DNA of 64,000 nt from Pseudomonas chlororaphis subsp. aurantiaca (GCF_013466605.1 NZ_CP059162.1:1860001-1924000); one strand, 5' to 3'; shown: positions 1-9,554, counted from the first letter of the stretch. Notes: generated by a model from the sequence alone, not told the origin. Program-made: numbers and translations.

Positions 1-12
1 AAAAAGCGTTAA
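1..12 (+). CDS. lpd: 3' end of lpd (dihydrolipoamide dehydrogenase), partial
   Basis: The first twelve bases read Lys-Lys-Arg-stop in frame 1. The E3 subunit of 2-oxoglutarate dehydrogenase lies immediately before sucC in Pseudomonas and, as I recall, ends in a short basic tail. Only four codons are visible, so the call rests on context. Confidence 0.45.
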   Translation, partial: KKR

Positions 13-43
13 GACAATAAGAAACCACGGCGGATTGCCCGTC

Positions 44-134
44 GTGAGCCTTGCGAGCAAGACTCACCGCGGAACGTCCGCTGGACTCGACCTCACGGGA
101 ATCTTCATGCGTTGTGCCGCAGCCCAGGCTGCGG
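44..134 (+). promoter_or_regulatory. Structured leader between lpd and sucC, three hairpins
   Basis: Three inverted repeats lie in the 225-bp non-coding gap before sucC. The first spans 44-67 (GTGAGCCTTGC against GCAAGACTCAC, one mismatch). The second spans 69-81 (GCGGA, loop ACG, TCCGC). The third spans 117-134 (CCGCAGCC, loop CA, GGCTGCGG, perfect). None is followed by a T run, so simple termination is unlikely. mRNA processing or a small RNA between lpd and sucC is inferred, not shown. Confidence 0.5.
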
Positions 135-236
135 AGGCGGGGCAGGGGAGTCCGGTGAGGAGCGGTCACAGGTGGCGCGGCACTCATCAAGAGCGCAGCG
201 CCGAATGCGCAGTACCTAACGAAGACGGTAAAAAGC

Positions 237-1403
237 ATGAATCTTCACGAGTATCAGGGTAAGCAGCTGTTCGCTGAATACGGCCTGCCAGTATCCAAAG
301 GCTACGCGGTAGACACCCCGGAAGAAGCAGCAGAAGCTTGCGACAAGATCGGCGGCTCCGAGTGGGTTGTCAAAGCCCAGGTTCACGCCGGTGGTCGCGG
401 TAAAGCGGGCGGCGTAAAGCTGGTTCGCAGCAAAGAAGACGCTAAAGCATTCGCTCAACAGTGGTTGGGCAAGCGTCTGGTGACTTACCAGACTGACGCC
501 AATGGTCAGCCAGTCACCAAGATCCTGGTTGAATCGTGCACTGATATCGCTAAAGAGCTGTACCTGGGCGCTGTCGTCGACCGTTCGAGCCGTCGCATCG
601 TGTTCATGGCTTCCACCGAAGGTGGCGTGGACATCGAGAAAATCGCTCACGACACTCCAGAAAAAATTCTCAAAGCCACTATCGATCCACTGGTTGGCGC
701 TCAGCCATTCCAGGGGCGCGAGCTGGCTTTCCAGCTGGGCCTGGAAGGCAAGCAAGTCACTCAGTTCGCCAAAATCTTCGTAGGCCTGGCCAAACTGTTC
801 CAGGACCACGACCTGGCACTGCTGGAAGTGAACCCGCTGGTGATCAAGGCTGATGGCGACCTGCACTGCCTGGACGCGAAGATCAACATCGACGCCAACG
901 CCATGTACCGTCAGCCTAAGCTGAAGACTTTCCACGATCCGTCCCAGGACGATCCGCGCGAAGCGCACGCTGCCAAGTTCGAACTGAACTACGTGGCCCT
1001 GGAAGGCAACATCGGCTGCATGGTCAACGGTGCCGGCCTGGCCATGGGTACCATGGACATCGTCAACCTGCACGGCGGCAAGCCAGCCAACTTCCTCGAC
1101 GTAGGTGGTGGCGCTACCAAAGAGCGCGTGACCGAAGCCTTCAAGATCATCCTGTCCGACACCAACGTCGCTGCAGTACTGGTCAACATCTTCGGCGGCA
1201 TCGTTCGTTGCGACATGATTGCCGAAGGCATCATCGGTGCAGTGAAAGAAGTCGGCGTGAAAATCCCGGTTGTTGTTCGCCTTGAAGGCAACAACGCTGA
1301 ACTGGGCGCTAAAGTACTGGCAGAAAGCGGCTTGAACATCATCGCTGCTACCAGCCTGACCGACGCTGCTCAACAAGTTGTCAAAGCTGCGGAGGGCAAA
1401 TAA
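237..1403 (+). CDS. sucC: Succinyl-CoA synthetase, beta subunit
   Basis: This is the nucleotide-binding subunit of the TCA-cycle enzyme that converts succinyl-CoA to succinate with formation of ATP or GTP. The 388-residue protein has the usual length and begins [12 protein letters not shown]. An ATP-grasp domain fills about residues 1-230, and a CoA-ligase domain follows with the glycine-rich segment [11 protein letters not shown] and the FLDVGGGA motif. The start is the family-standard ATG, preceded by only a weak purine stretch (GGTAAAAAGC). The stop codon shares its last base with the sucD start, so the two subunits are translationally coupled. Confidence 0.98.
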   Translation: MNLHEYQGKQLFAEYGLPVSKGYAVDTPEEAAEACDKIGGSEWVVKAQVHAGGRGKAGGVKLVRSKEDAKAFAQQWLGKRLVTYQTDANGQPVTKILVESCTDIAKELYLGAVVDRSSRRIVFMASTEGGVDIEKIAHDTPEKILKATIDPLVGAQPFQGRELAFQLGLEGKQVTQFAKIFVGLAKLFQDHDLALLEVNPLVIKADGDLHCLDAKINIDANAMYRQPKLKTFHDPSQDDPREAHAAKFELNYVALEGNIGCMVNGAGLAMGTMDIVNLHGGKPANFLDVGGGATKERVTEAFKIILSDTNVAAVLVNIFGGIVRCDMIAEGIIGAVKEVGVKIPVVVRLEGNNAELGAKVLAESGLNIIAATSLTDAAQQVVKAAEGK

Positions 1404-2284
1404 TGAGCGTCCTGATCAATAAAGACACCAAAGTTATCTGCCAGGGTATTACCGGTTCGCAAGGTAGTTTCCACACCCAGCAAGCCATCGAATACGGCAC
1501 CAAGATGGTTGGCGGCGTAACTCCGGGCAAAGGCGGCACCGAGCACCTGGGCCTGCCTGTCTTCAACACCGTGAAAGACGCTGTAGCTGCCACTGGCGCC
1601 ACCGCCAGCGTGATCTACGTTCCAGCTCCTTTCTGCAAGGACTCCATCCTGGAAGCGGCTTTCGGCGGCATCAAGCTGATCGTCTGCATCACCGAAGGCA
1701 TTCCTACCCTGGATATGCTGGATGCCAAGGTCAAGTGCGACGAGCTGGGTGTTACCCTGATCGGCCCTAACTGCCCAGGCGTGATCACTCCAGGCGAATG
1801 CAAGATCGGCATCATGCCAGGTCACATTCACTTGCCAGGCAAGGTCGGTATCGTTTCCCGTTCCGGCACCCTGACTTACGAAGCCGTTAAGCAGACCACT
1901 GACGCCGGTTTCGGTCAGTCCACCTGCGTCGGCATCGGTGGTGACCCGATTCCAGGCTCCAACTTCATCGACATCCTGAAGCTGTTCCAGGAAGACCCGA
2001 AGACCGAAGCGATCGTGATGATCGGCGAGATCGGCGGTTCGGCTGAAGAAGAAGCGGCTGCCTACATCAAGGCTAACGTGACCAAGCCGGTTGTTTCCTA
2101 CATCGCTGGTGTGACTGCTCCTCCGGGCAAGCGCATGGGCCATGCTGGCGCAATCATCTCTGGCGGCAAAGGCACTGCAGACGAGAAATTCGCTGCTCTG
2201 CAAGACGCAGGCGTGAAAACCGTGCGTTCGCTGGCAGACATCGGCAAGGCCCTGGCCGAGCTGACTGGCTGGGCTGTCAAGTAA
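1403..2284 (+). CDS. sucD: Succinyl-CoA synthetase, alpha subunit
   Basis: This subunit carries the phosphohistidine intermediate and binds CoA. The 293 residues show an N-terminal CoA-binding Rossmann domain ([19 protein letters not shown]) and the active-site histidine at residue 247 in [10 protein letters not shown]. The ATG overlaps the last base of the sucC stop, giving one-to-one coupling. A strong terminator follows within 30 bp and closes the operon. Confidence 0.98.
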   Translation: MSVLINKDTKVICQGITGSQGSFHTQQAIEYGTKMVGGVTPGKGGTEHLGLPVFNTVKDAVAATGATASVIYVPAPFCKDSILEAAFGGIKLIVCITEGIPTLDMLDAKVKCDELGVTLIGPNCPGVITPGECKIGIMPGHIHLPGKVGIVSRSGTLTYEAVKQTTDAGFGQSTCVGIGGDPIPGSNFIDILKLFQEDPKTEAIVMIGEIGGSAEEEAAAYIKANVTKPVVSYIAGVTAPPGKRMGHAGAIISGGKGTADEKFAALQDAGVKTVRSLADIGKALAELTGWAVK

Positions 2285-2312
2285 GCCTCGCGCTTAGCTT
2301 GTAACTCTGCTG

Positions 2313-2340
2313 ACAAAGGCCACCTTCGGGTGGCCTTTGT
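2313..2340 (+). terminator. Rho-independent terminator after sucD
   Basis: A perfect 12-bp stem (ACAAAGGCCACC against GGTGGCCTTTGT) is closed by a TTCG tetraloop and followed by TCGTT. It lies 28 bp after the sucD stop. Confidence 0.9.
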
Positions 2341-2360
2341 TCGTTAAGAGCAGTTGCCAG

Positions 2361-2420
2361 CCTCAAGCGGCAAGCTGCAAGAGAAGCTTGTTGCTTGCAA
2401 CTTGTATCTTGCAGCTGCTT
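2361..2420. repeat. Pseudomonas-type intergenic inverted repeat (AAGCTGCAAG type)
   Basis: AGCTGCAAGA at 2373-2382 is matched by its exact complement TCTTGCAGCT at 2408-2417. Further GCTTG/CAAGC words lie in the loop. Repeats of this composition are common between Pseudomonas genes. It sits in the 300-bp gap between the sucD terminator and brnQ. Confidence 0.5.
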
Positions 2421-2555
2421 TTAATACGTAAACGCGACACACCAATGTCGCTTATCGGACAGTTCGCCCTCCAACAGTGCGTTTGTCTTACAAATTCGGT
2501 AGGCTAGCCGCCTCTTTTGCGTCTGCGTCCCACAAGGAAGCTGCGCGCTAAACGG

Positions 2556-2603
2556 GTCAGTCCTATACGGACCGACAGCATTTCCCTCACCCATAAGGGA
2601 AAT
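2556..2603 (+). promoter_or_regulatory. Two hairpins in the brnQ leader
   Basis: The 5' region of brnQ carries GTCAGTCC-TATAC-GGACCGAC at 2556-2576 (one mismatch) and a perfect ATTTCCCT / AGGGAAAT pair at 2580-2603 with an 8-base loop. The second ends 40 bp before the start codon. A 20-codon reading frame at 2445-2507 (starting MSLIGQF) precedes them, but it has no visible ribosome-binding site. Attenuation by branched-chain amino acids is only a hypothesis. Confidence 0.35.
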
Positions 2604-2643
2604 CCCTCTCTAAATTCCGATTCAGTAGTGTGGTATTTCCTTA

Positions 2644-3957
2644 ATGAAAGTGTTGAAAGGCCAGGACATTCTGGCACTGGGTTTTATGACCTTTGCCCTG
2701 TTCGTCGGGGCCGGCAATATCATCTTCCCGCCTATCGTCGGCTTGCAGTCCGGACCTAACGTCTGGATCGCGGCGCTGGGCTTCCTGATCACCGCCGTGG
2801 GCCTTCCGGTGGTGACCGTCGTTGCGCTGGCCAAGGTCGGCGGGGCGATGGACGCGCTGAGCAGCCCGATCGGCAAAATCGCCGGTGGCCTGTTGGCGGC
2901 GGTCTGCTACCTGGCGGTCGGCCCGTTGTTCGCGACGCCGCGTACCGCGACCGTGTCCTTCGAAGTAGGCCTGGCGCCCTTGACCGGCGAAAGTCCGCTG
3001 GCGCTGTTCCTCTATAGCTCGGCGTATTTCCTGCTGGTGTTTTTCATCTCCCTCTACCCGGGACGCCTGCTGGACACCGTTGGGCGTTTCCTCGCGCCGC
3101 TGAAGATCATCGCCCTGGCTGTACTGGGCATCGCCGCGTTCGCCTTGCCGGCCGGTGATATCGGTGTGGCGACTCCCGAGTACGTCGCGGCGCCGTTCTC
3201 CCAGGGCTTCATCAATGGTTACCTGACCATGGATACCCTGGGCGCACTGGTGTTCGGCATCGTCATCGTCAACGCCATCCGTTCCCGGGGTGTCGAGTCG
3301 CCGCGCCTGATCACCCGTTACGCGATCATCGCCGGGCTGATTGCCGGTGTCGGCCTGGCGCTGGTGTATGTCAGCCTGTTTCGCCTGGGTTCGGGCAGCC
3401 ACGAAGTCGCGGCCGGCGCCACCAACGGCGCGGCGGTGCTGCACGCTTATGTGCAACACACCTTCGGCTCCCTGGGCAGCGGCTTCCTGGCCGTGCTGAT
3501 TTCCCTGGCCTGCCTGGTAACCGCGGTCGGCCTGACCTGTGCCTGCGCCGAGTACTTCAGCCGCGTGCTGCCGCTGTCGTACAAGACCCTGGTGATCATC
3601 CTGGCGGCATTCTCGCTGCTGGTGTCCAACCTGGGCCTGACCAAGCTGATCGCTTTCTCCATCCCGGTGCTGACCGCTATCTACCCGCCATGCATCGCCC
3701 TGGTGGCTTTGAGCTTCTGCAAGGACTTCTGGCATGAGCAAGGCCGCATCGTCGGTCCGGTGATGCTGGTGTCCTTCCTGTTCGGTCTGATCGACGCCCT
3801 CAAGGGCGCCGGCCTGGCGGACTGGATGCCAACCCAGTTGATGCACCTGCCGCTGAGCGAGCAGGGCCTGGCGTGGCTGGTGCCTTCGGTCATGACCTTG
3901 GCGGTCGCGGTGGTCTGCGACCGCCTGCTGGGCAAGCGCAGCGAAGCGATGGCCTAA
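2644..3957 (+). CDS. brnQ: Branched-chain amino-acid:cation symporter
   Basis: This inner-membrane permease of the LIVCS family imports leucine, isoleucine and valine with Na+ or H+. The 437 residues form about twelve hydrophobic segments. The N-terminus ([20 protein letters not shown], then [10 protein letters not shown]) is the family signature. The start is fixed by this conserved N-terminus although no Shine-Dalgarno sequence is visible before it (GTATTTCCTTA), which is unusual. In P. aeruginosa the homologue braB also follows sucD. A terminator follows. Confidence 0.95.
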   Translation: MKVLKGQDILALGFMTFALFVGAGNIIFPPIVGLQSGPNVWIAALGFLITAVGLPVVTVVALAKVGGAMDALSSPIGKIAGGLLAAVCYLAVGPLFATPRTATVSFEVGLAPLTGESPLALFLYSSAYFLLVFFISLYPGRLLDTVGRFLAPLKIIALAVLGIAAFALPAGDIGVATPEYVAAPFSQGFINGYLTMDTLGALVFGIVIVNAIRSRGVESPRLITRYAIIAGLIAGVGLALVYVSLFRLGSGSHEVAAGATNGAAVLHAYVQHTFGSLGSGFLAVLISLACLVTAVGLTCACAEYFSRVLPLSYKTLVIILAAFSLLVSNLGLTKLIAFSIPVLTAIYPPCIALVALSFCKDFWHEQGRIVGPVMLVSFLFGLIDALKGAGLADWMPTQLMHLPLSEQGLAWLVPSVMTLAVAVVCDRLLGKRSEAMA

Positions 3958-4005
3958 ACCGCTATCTGCCCGATGCCCGTCACGAGCGGGCACCGAGTAG
4001 CCATG

Positions 4006-4041
4006 AAAATGCCCCGTATCCGGCGATACGGGGCATTTTTT
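4006..4041 (+). terminator. Rho-independent terminator after brnQ
   Basis: The stem AAAATGCCCCGTATC / GATACGGGGCATTTT has a CGGC loop and runs into a T tract. A second, smaller hairpin (TGCCCG / CGGGCA) lies just upstream at about 3974-3992. Confidence 0.92.
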
Positions 4042-4132
4042 ATGGGCGACGGATGGTGTCTTTTTTCCTCGATCAACGTCGAAGCAGTGCCAGTTGTATC
4101 CGCACTCTGCCAACGCCTATCCGGGAACCTGC

Positions 4133-4870
4133 ATGTCGTTCGTCGAAGCCAACCTGATCCATCTCATCGCCGCCCTCTGGTTTGTCATCTGCTGGGGCGG
4201 CTATACCCGCTACGCCACGTGGAAGGGGCGCGACACCGCGTGCCTGGCCAGCGTGCTGCACCTGTACCGGGAGGACTGGATGCGCCGCATGCTGCTGCGC
4301 GACAACCGCATCGCCGATGCCAGCGTGATCGGCAACCTGGAGCGCAATGCCTCGTTCTTTGCTTCCAGTACCCTGATTATCCTCGCCGGTATCCTCACCG
4401 TGCTCGGCGCTTCCGAGCGCGCGGTGTCGCTGCTGGCCGACATTCCCATGGTGCAGCAGGCCTCCCAGGGCATGTCGGAGATCAAGCTGCTGTGCCTGGC
4501 CCTGGTGTTCGTCTACGCCTTCTTCACCTTCAGCTGGTGCATGCGCCAGTACAACTTCGCCGCCATCCTCGTCGGCTCGGCGCCGATGATCGGTGAGCGG
4601 CATGTTTCTGAACAGGAGCGAAAAGCCTTTGCCTTGCGGGCCGCTCGGGTGATTTCCATGGCCGCCAACCAGTTCAACTTCGGCCTGCGTTCCTATTACT
4701 TCGGCATGAGCATGCTGGCCTGGTTCGTCAGCCCCTGGCTGTTCATGTTGATGAGCGCGGGCGTGGTGCTGGTGCTGTACCGCCGGGAGTTTCATTCCGA
4801 CGTGTTGGACGTAATGGTCTATACCCCTACAGAGGCGCCATTGCCCGAGGCGAACAAGGAGATAGCCTGA
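4133..4870 (+). CDS. DUF599 family inner-membrane protein
   Basis: The product is about 245 residues with four or five hydrophobic segments, beginning MSFVEANLIHLIAALWF. An upstream in-frame ATG at 4094 lies close to the preceding terminator and would add 13 residues that do not look like a membrane-protein start, so 4133 is preferred. The family (conserved across Pseudomonas, DUF599) has no known function. The last codon overlaps the next gene's start at 4870, so the two small membrane proteins are probably made together. Confidence 0.8.
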   Translation: MSFVEANLIHLIAALWFVICWGGYTRYATWKGRDTACLASVLHLYREDWMRRMLLRDNRIADASVIGNLERNASFFASSTLIILAGILTVLGASERAVSLLADIPMVQQASQGMSEIKLLCLALVFVYAFFTFSWCMRQYNFAAILVGSAPMIGERHVSEQERKAFALRAARVISMAANQFNFGLRSYYFGMSMLAWFVSPWLFMLMSAGVVLVLYRREFHSDVLDVMVYTPTEAPLPEANKEIA

Positions 4871-5271
4871 TGAGTATCGCGTTTTGGTGTGTGTTTATCA
4901 GCGCGTTGTTGATTTACGTGGCACGGATGCCGGTGGCCAGGGCCATGAAAGAGCAGGGCGGTTACGACAATCACCTGCCACGCCAGCAACAGGCGCAACT
5001 CACGGGGTTCGGTGCCCGGGCGCTGGCGGCGCACCAGAACAGTTTCGAAGCCTTTATGTTATTCGCGGTCGGGGTCCTGGTGGCCCATACCACCCAGACT
5101 CAGGGCTGGTTGATCGACGGCCTGGCGATCGTCTTCGTCATTACGCGAGTTATCTATCTGCTGTGCTATTGGGCGGACCTGGCCTGGCAGCGCAGCCTGG
5201 TCTGGTTTATCGGTCTGCTCTGCTCATTGCTGCTGATGCTTAGTCCGACTTTTCGCAGCCTGTTGGCTTAG
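4870..5271 (+). CDS. MAPEG family membrane protein
   Basis: This 133-residue protein has four hydrophobic segments and matches the MAPEG fold: an N-terminal helix, the polar stretch RQQQAQLTGFGARALAAHQNSFEAF, then three helices ending in LWCSL-type hydrophobic sequence. Eukaryotic members act on glutathione and lipid substrates. Bacterial members such as this are mostly uncharacterised, and the catalytic role is inferred only from the family. It overlaps the preceding DUF599 gene by one base. Confidence 0.85.
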   Translation: MSIAFWCVFISALLIYVARMPVARAMKEQGGYDNHLPRQQQAQLTGFGARALAAHQNSFEAFMLFAVGVLVAHTTQTQGWLIDGLAIVFVITRVIYLLCYWADLAWQRSLVWFIGLLCSLLLMLSPTFRSLLA

Positions 5272-5290
5272 AAGTTATTCCAGACAAAGT

Positions 5291-5319
5291 AAAGCCCGCA
5301 CTAGGCGGGCTTTCTTTTT
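5291..5319. terminator. Terminator between MAPEG gene and lipoprotein gene
   Basis: AAAGCCCGC / GCGGGCTTT with a short ACTAG loop is followed by CTTTTTG. It lies between two converging genes and probably serves both strands. Confidence 0.88.
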
Positions 5320-5336
5320 GCTGCACTAAAACCGGA

Positions 5337-5588
5337 TTAGTTGGTTTTAGGAGCGGCTTCCTTGGCAGCTTCTTCAGCCGCTGCTTTGCTCGATTCAACC
5401 TGATCTTTGGCTGCTTCGGCGTTTTCTTTTGCGGCTTCGTTCACTTTATCCTGAGCTTCGTTCATTTTCTGTTGAGCTTGCTCAGCATGTTGGTTGGCAT
5501 CTTGAGCTTTGTCCTCGGATTTTTTATCGCAGGCAGCGAGACCGAGGGAAGCGGTCAGCATCAGGGCAATAGCTAAAGTCTTACGCAT
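5337..5588 (-). CDS. Small alanine/lysine/glutamate-rich lipoprotein
   Basis: The 83-residue precursor has a signal peptide with lipobox LAAC at residues 17-20, so it is predicted to be lipidated at Cys20. The mature part is a low-complexity helix rich in Ala, Lys, Glu and Gln with heptad spacing (coiled coil), recalling small envelope lipoproteins. Asp follows the cysteine; in E. coli that favours inner-membrane retention, but the rule is weaker in Pseudomonas. A good ribosome-binding site (AAGGAGA, 9 bases before ATG) supports the start. Its function is unknown. Confidence 0.85.
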   Translation of the reverse strand: MRKTLAIALMLTASLGLAACDKKSEDKAQDANQHAEQAQQKMNEAQDKVNEAAKENAEAAKDQVESSKAAAEEAAKEAAPKTN

Positions 5589-5746
5589 GGGGTGTTTCTC
5601 CTTATTGAAGATATCTTCTGGCCTTTCGAGCGTGGCTCTACAGGTTAAGTTCCTTGAAAGCTAAAGATATATAAAGTGCCAGCAATATGGAACTTTTACC
5701 TGTCTCGTCAACTGAGCGGTTTTGACATCAACTAGAGAATTACCTT

Positions 5747-6223
5747 ATGGAGCAAAACCCTGTTTTTGAGCGTGCGACGCGGTTTTTGTCGGCGCTGCGC
5801 CATTGCCAGGTATTGGCCATGAGCGTGCACAGCGCTTCAAAAGACGGCATCACCCTGATGCTGCCTTACAGTCCGCAGATAGTCGGCAACCCTCAGACCG
5901 GAGTGATCCACGGTGGCGCGCTGACCTCGTTGATGGACACCGCTTGCGGCATGGCCACCTTGTGCGTCCTGCCGGAGTTCGAGGTCTGCCCGACCCTGGA
6001 CCTGCGCATCGATTACATGCACCCGGCAGAGCCGGGCAAAAGCGTGTATGGCTTTGCCCAGTGCTATCGGGTGACCACCGACGTGATTTTTACCCGCGGT
6101 TTTGCCTATCAGGACGACCCCGAGCACCCCGTTGCCCATGTGGTGGGCACCTTCATGCGCATGGGCAAGGGCATCAAGGGCAGCAAAGGTTTTGCCGGCG
6201 CCATCAAGGGTGAGCAGCCATGA
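5747..6223 (+). CDS. PaaI-family hotdog-fold thioesterase (first of two)
   Basis: This 158-residue protein carries the PaaI-type motif HGGALTSLMDTACGMA near residue 53, the segment that forms the acyl-CoA thioesterase active site in this hotdog family. It is expected to hydrolyse acyl- or aryl-CoA esters; the substrate is unknown. The stop overlaps the next gene's ATG (ATGA), and the next gene encodes a second member of the same family. This suggests a heteromeric or sequentially acting pair. Confidence 0.88.
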   Translation: MEQNPVFERATRFLSALRHCQVLAMSVHSASKDGITLMLPYSPQIVGNPQTGVIHGGALTSLMDTACGMATLCVLPEFEVCPTLDLRIDYMHPAEPGKSVYGFAQCYRVTTDVIFTRGFAYQDDPEHPVAHVVGTFMRMGKGIKGSKGFAGAIKGEQP

Positions 6224-6672
6224 GCGACGATTTCCAGGAACAAGTGCAGCGTGCCCACCGGCAAGGCGATTACGCCGCACTGTTGCAACGGATTCCGTAC
6301 GCCAGGCTGATCGGCATCGAGTGTTCGCGACAGGGTGATGAGTTGCTGTTTCGCCTGCCCGCCAACCGCGACAACATTGGCAACCCGTTGCTGCCGGCCC
6401 TGCACGGTGGGGTGATCGCCGGTTTCATGGAGTTGGCGGCGGCCCTGCACCTGTTGATTGGCACCGGCTCGCCCGGAGTGCCGAAGATCATCGACTTCTC
6501 CCTCGATTACCTGCGCGCCGGGCAATTTCGCGATACCTATGCCAGGTGCCAGGTCTGCCGCCAGGGCCGGCGGGTGGCGAACGTGGCCATCACCGCCTGG
6601 CAGAGCAGCGCAGAGGAGCCGATTGCCACCGCCCGAGCACATTTCAAGCTCGAAGAAAGTCCAGGCCCTTGA
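6220..6672 (+). CDS. PaaI-family hotdog-fold thioesterase (second of two)
   Basis: The 150-residue paralogue overlaps the preceding thioesterase by four bases. It has LHGGVIAGFMELAAAL in place of HGGALTSLMDTACG, so the catalytic Asp/Glu position is a Glu here. The two proteins are similar in architecture but clearly diverged, so the duplication is old. A CoA-thioesterase role is inferred from the family. Confidence 0.86.
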   Translation: MSDDFQEQVQRAHRQGDYAALLQRIPYARLIGIECSRQGDELLFRLPANRDNIGNPLLPALHGGVIAGFMELAAALHLLIGTGSPGVPKIIDFSLDYLRAGQFRDTYARCQVCRQGRRVANVAITAWQSSAEEPIATARAHFKLEESPGP

Positions 6673-6760
6673 AATCTCAGGTCTAGCCCCCAACTCTGTG
6701 GACATCCCGCCGTAAGCCCTCCGGGCGCGGCTTATGCCATCTGATTGGAGTTTGATGACC

Positions 6761-8665
6761 ATGAGTGTGGAAACTCAAAAGGAAACCCTGGGCTTCCAGA
6801 CCGAGGTAAAGCAACTGCTGCACCTCATGATCCATTCGCTGTATTCCAACAAGGAAATCTTCCTTCGCGAATTGATCTCGAACGCCTCTGACGCTGTCGA
6901 CAAATTGCGCTTCGAAGCCCTGTCCAAGCCTGAGTTGCTGGAAGGTGGCGCGGAGCTGAAAATCCGTGTGAGCTTCGACAAGGACGCCAAGACCGTCACC
7001 CTCGAAGACAACGGCATCGGCATGAGCCGGGAAGATGTGATCACCCACCTGGGGACTATCGCCAAGTCCGGCACTGCCGATTTCATGAAAAACCTCACGG
7101 GCGACCAGAAGAAGGATTCGCACCTGATCGGCCAGTTCGGCGTGGGCTTCTATTCCGCCTTCATCGTCGCCGACAAGGTCGATGTCTTCAGCCGTCGTGC
7201 CGGCCTCGCTGCGAGCGAAGGCGTGCACTGGTCCTCCAAGGGCGAGGGTGAGTTCGAAGTCGCGACCATCGACAAGGCCGACCGCGGCACCCGTATCGTC
7301 CTGCACCTGAAGTCCGGCGACGACGAGTTCGCCGATGGCTGGCGCCTGCGCAACATCATCAAGAAGTACTCCGACCATATCGCCCTGCCGATCGAGCTGC
7401 CGAAAGAGGTCGCTGCCGCCGAGGGTGAAGAGAAACCTGCGCAGGAATGGGAAACCGTCAACCGCGCCAGTGCCCTGTGGACCCGTCCGCGTACCGAGAT
7501 CAAGGACGAGGAATACCAGGAGTTCTACAAGCACATCGCCCACGATTTCGAGAACCCGCTGAGCTGGAGCCATAACAAGGTCGAAGGCAAGCTGGAATAC
7601 AGCTCGCTGCTGTACGTGCCGGCCCGTGCGCCATTCGACCTGTACCAGCGTGAAGCGCCGAAAGGCCTGAAGCTGTACGTGCAGCGTGTGTTCGTGATGG
7701 ACCAGGCAGAGTCCTTCCTGCCGCTGTACCTGCGCTTCATCAAGGGTGTGGTCGACTCCAACGACCTGTCGCTGAACGTGTCGCGGGAAATCCTGCAGAA
7801 AGACCCGATCATCGACTCCATGAAGTCGGCGCTGACCAAGCGCGTGCTGGACATGCTGGAAAAACTGGCGAAGAACGAGCCTGAGCAATACAAGGGCTTC
7901 TGGAAAAACTTCGGCCAGGTGATGAAAGAAGGCCCGGCCGAAGACTTCGCCAACAAGGAAAAGATCGCCGGCCTGCTGCGCTTCGCCTCCACCCAGGGCG
8001 ACGACGGCGAGCAAGTGGTGTCCCTGGCCGAGTACCTGGCGCGCGCCAAGGAAGGTCAGGACAAGATCTACTACCTCACCGGCGAAACCTACGCGCAGGT
8101 CAAGAACAGCCCGCACCTGGAGGTCTTCCGCAAGAAAGGCATCGAAGTGCTGCTGCTGACCGACCGCATCGACGAGTGGCTGATGAGCTACCTGAGCGAC
8201 TTCGACGGCAAGAGCTTTGTCGACGTGGCGCGTGGTGACCTGGACCTGGGCAACCTGGACTCGGAAGAGGACAAGAAGGCCGCGGAAGAAGTCGCCAAGA
8301 GCAAGGAAGGCCTGGTGGAGCGGATCAAGACCGCCCTGGGCGATACCGTCAGCGAAGTGCGGGTTTCCCACCGCCTGACCGACTCCCCGGCGATCCTGGC
8401 GATCGGCGAGCAGGACCTGGGCCTGCAGATGCGCCAGATCCTCGAGGCCAGCGGGCAGAAGGTGCCGGATTCCAAGCCGATCTTCGAATTCAACCCGGCT
8501 CACCCGTTGATCGAGAAACTCGACGGCGAGCAGAGTGACGAGCGCTTCGGCGACCTGTCGCACATCCTCTTCGATCAGGCGGCCCTGGCCGCCGGCGACA
8601 GCTTGAAAGACCCTGCCGCCTATGTGCGTCGTCTGAACAAGCTGTTGGTTGAACTGTCGGTTTAA
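6761..8665 (+). CDS. htpG: Hsp90 chaperone HtpG
   Basis: HtpG is the cytosolic Hsp90: an ATP-dependent homodimer that remodels client proteins with DnaK. The 634 residues show the N-terminal GHKL ATPase domain ([31 protein letters not shown]), then the middle and C-terminal dimerisation domains. The start is set at [13 protein letters not shown], the conserved N-terminus. Upstream in-frame codons at 6734 and 6755 would add non-conserved residues. A TTCG-loop terminator follows. Heat-shock control is likely from the family, but no sigma-32 promoter was confidently seen. Confidence 0.98.
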   Translation: MSVETQKETLGFQTEVKQLLHLMIHSLYSNKEIFLRELISNASDAVDKLRFEALSKPELLEGGAELKIRVSFDKDAKTVTLEDNGIGMSREDVITHLGTIAKSGTADFMKNLTGDQKKDSHLIGQFGVGFYSAFIVADKVDVFSRRAGLAASEGVHWSSKGEGEFEVATIDKADRGTRIVLHLKSGDDEFADGWRLRNIIKKYSDHIALPIELPKEVAAAEGEEKPAQEWETVNRASALWTRPRTEIKDEEYQEFYKHIAHDFENPLSWSHNKVEGKLEYSSLLYVPARAPFDLYQREAPKGLKLYVQRVFVMDQAESFLPLYLRFIKGVVDSNDLSLNVSREILQKDPIIDSMKSALTKRVLDMLEKLAKNEPEQYKGFWKNFGQVMKEGPAEDFANKEKIAGLLRFASTQGDDGEQVVSLAEYLARAKEGQDKIYYLTGETYAQVKNSPHLEVFRKKGIEVLLLTDRIDEWLMSYLSDFDGKSFVDVARGDLDLGNLDSEEDKKAAEEVAKSKEGLVERIKTALGDTVSEVRVSHRLTDSPAILAIGEQDLGLQMRQILEASGQKVPDSKPIFEFNPAHPLIEKLDGEQSDERFGDLSHILFDQAALAAGDSLKDPAAYVRRLNKLLVELSV

Positions 8666-8676
8666 CTACGTTGCAT

Positions 8677-8701
8677 AAAAACCCGCTTCGGCGGGTTTTT
8701 T
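8677..8701 (+). terminator. Rho-independent terminator after htpG
   Basis: AAAAACCCGC-TTCG-GCGGGTTTTTT: a 10-bp stem with a stable tetraloop and T run, 12 bp after the stop. Confidence 0.93.
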
Positions 8702-8732
8702 CATTCCGGTGTTTTTGAATCAGGAGTCTGAA

Positions 8733-9461
8733 ATGAGCCAAGTCACTGTTCGTTCCCTGGTCTACCAGATTGATGGTCAATCCTATGAAAGCCGCCTGGC
8801 GTTCGATTCCGGCCAGCAGGGCCCGCGTCCGGGGCTGTTGATGGCGCCGAACTGGATGGGTGTCAGCGCCGATGCGGAGAAGATCGCCGAGGCGGTGGCC
8901 GCCAAGGGGTATGTGGTGCTGATCGCCGACTTGTACGGGCAACAGGTCCGTCCGAGCAACGGCGACGAGGCGGGCGCCGCCATGATGCCGCTGAAGGATG
9001 ACCGGGCCCTGCTGCGCAAGCGCATGCAGGCGGCTTTCGAGGCGCTGCAAAGCCAGCAGGAAGCTGCTGTGGACAAGGCCAGGCTGGCCACCTTCGGTTT
9101 CTGCTTTGGTGGTTGCTGCTCCCTGGAGCTGGCGCGCAGCGGTGCGCCGCTGAAAGCCACGGTGTCCTTCCACGGCACCCTGGATACGCCGAACCCGGCC
9201 GACGCCCAGAACATCAAGGGCTCGGTGCTGGTGCTGCACGGCGCTTCCGACCCGCTGGTGCCGAAAGAGCAATTGCCGGCCTTCGAAGCGGAAATGAATG
9301 CCGCGGGCGTGGATTGGCAGCTGCTGAGCTACGGCGGCGCGGTGCATTCCTTCACCGATCCGCACGCCAATGTACCGGGCAAGATGATGTACGACGCCAA
9401 GACCGCGGGCCGGGCCTTCACCTCGATGCACAACCTGCTGGACGAAGTGTTCAAGGGCTGA
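8733..9461 (+). CDS. Dienelactone hydrolase-family protein
   Basis: This alpha/beta hydrolase of 242 residues has the dienelactone-hydrolase nucleophile motif GFCFGG, with Cys124 as nucleophile, Asp in GASDPLVP and His in VHSFTD near the C-terminus. It could hydrolyse lactones or cyclic esters, but no aromatic-degradation genes are nearby, so a general ester hydrolase role is as likely. The ATG at 8733 is preceded by CAGGAGTCTGAA, which decides the start over an upstream in-frame ATG at 8709. Confidence 0.9.
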   Translation: MSQVTVRSLVYQIDGQSYESRLAFDSGQQGPRPGLLMAPNWMGVSADAEKIAEAVAAKGYVVLIADLYGQQVRPSNGDEAGAAMMPLKDDRALLRKRMQAAFEALQSQQEAAVDKARLATFGFCFGGCCSLELARSGAPLKATVSFHGTLDTPNPADAQNIKGSVLVLHGASDPLVPKEQLPAFEAEMNAAGVDWQLLSYGGAVHSFTDPHANVPGKMMYDAKTAGRAFTSMHNLLDEVFKG

Positions 9462-9496
9462 GCCCAGGGAACCACAAGCCCGCCTGGCGATGCAAT

Positions 9497-9540
9497 GCGG
9501 CTCTCAGTGAGCCGCCTTGTACACCAAGCGGTTTTTTTTG
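9497..9540 (+). terminator. Probable terminator after dienelactone hydrolase gene
   Basis: A perfect GCGGCTC / GAGCCGC stem at 9497-9515 is followed, after a spacer, by CAAGCGG and eight T residues. The hairpin and the T run are separated by about 17 bases, so strength is uncertain. Confidence 0.5.
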
Positions 9541-9554
9541 TGCCTGTCAGCCAT

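Noticed and set aside
2445..2507. A 20-codon frame in the brnQ leader as a leader peptide gene
   Set aside because: It is kept only as a hypothesis because it lacks a ribosome-binding site and the Leu/Ile/Val codons are not clustered.
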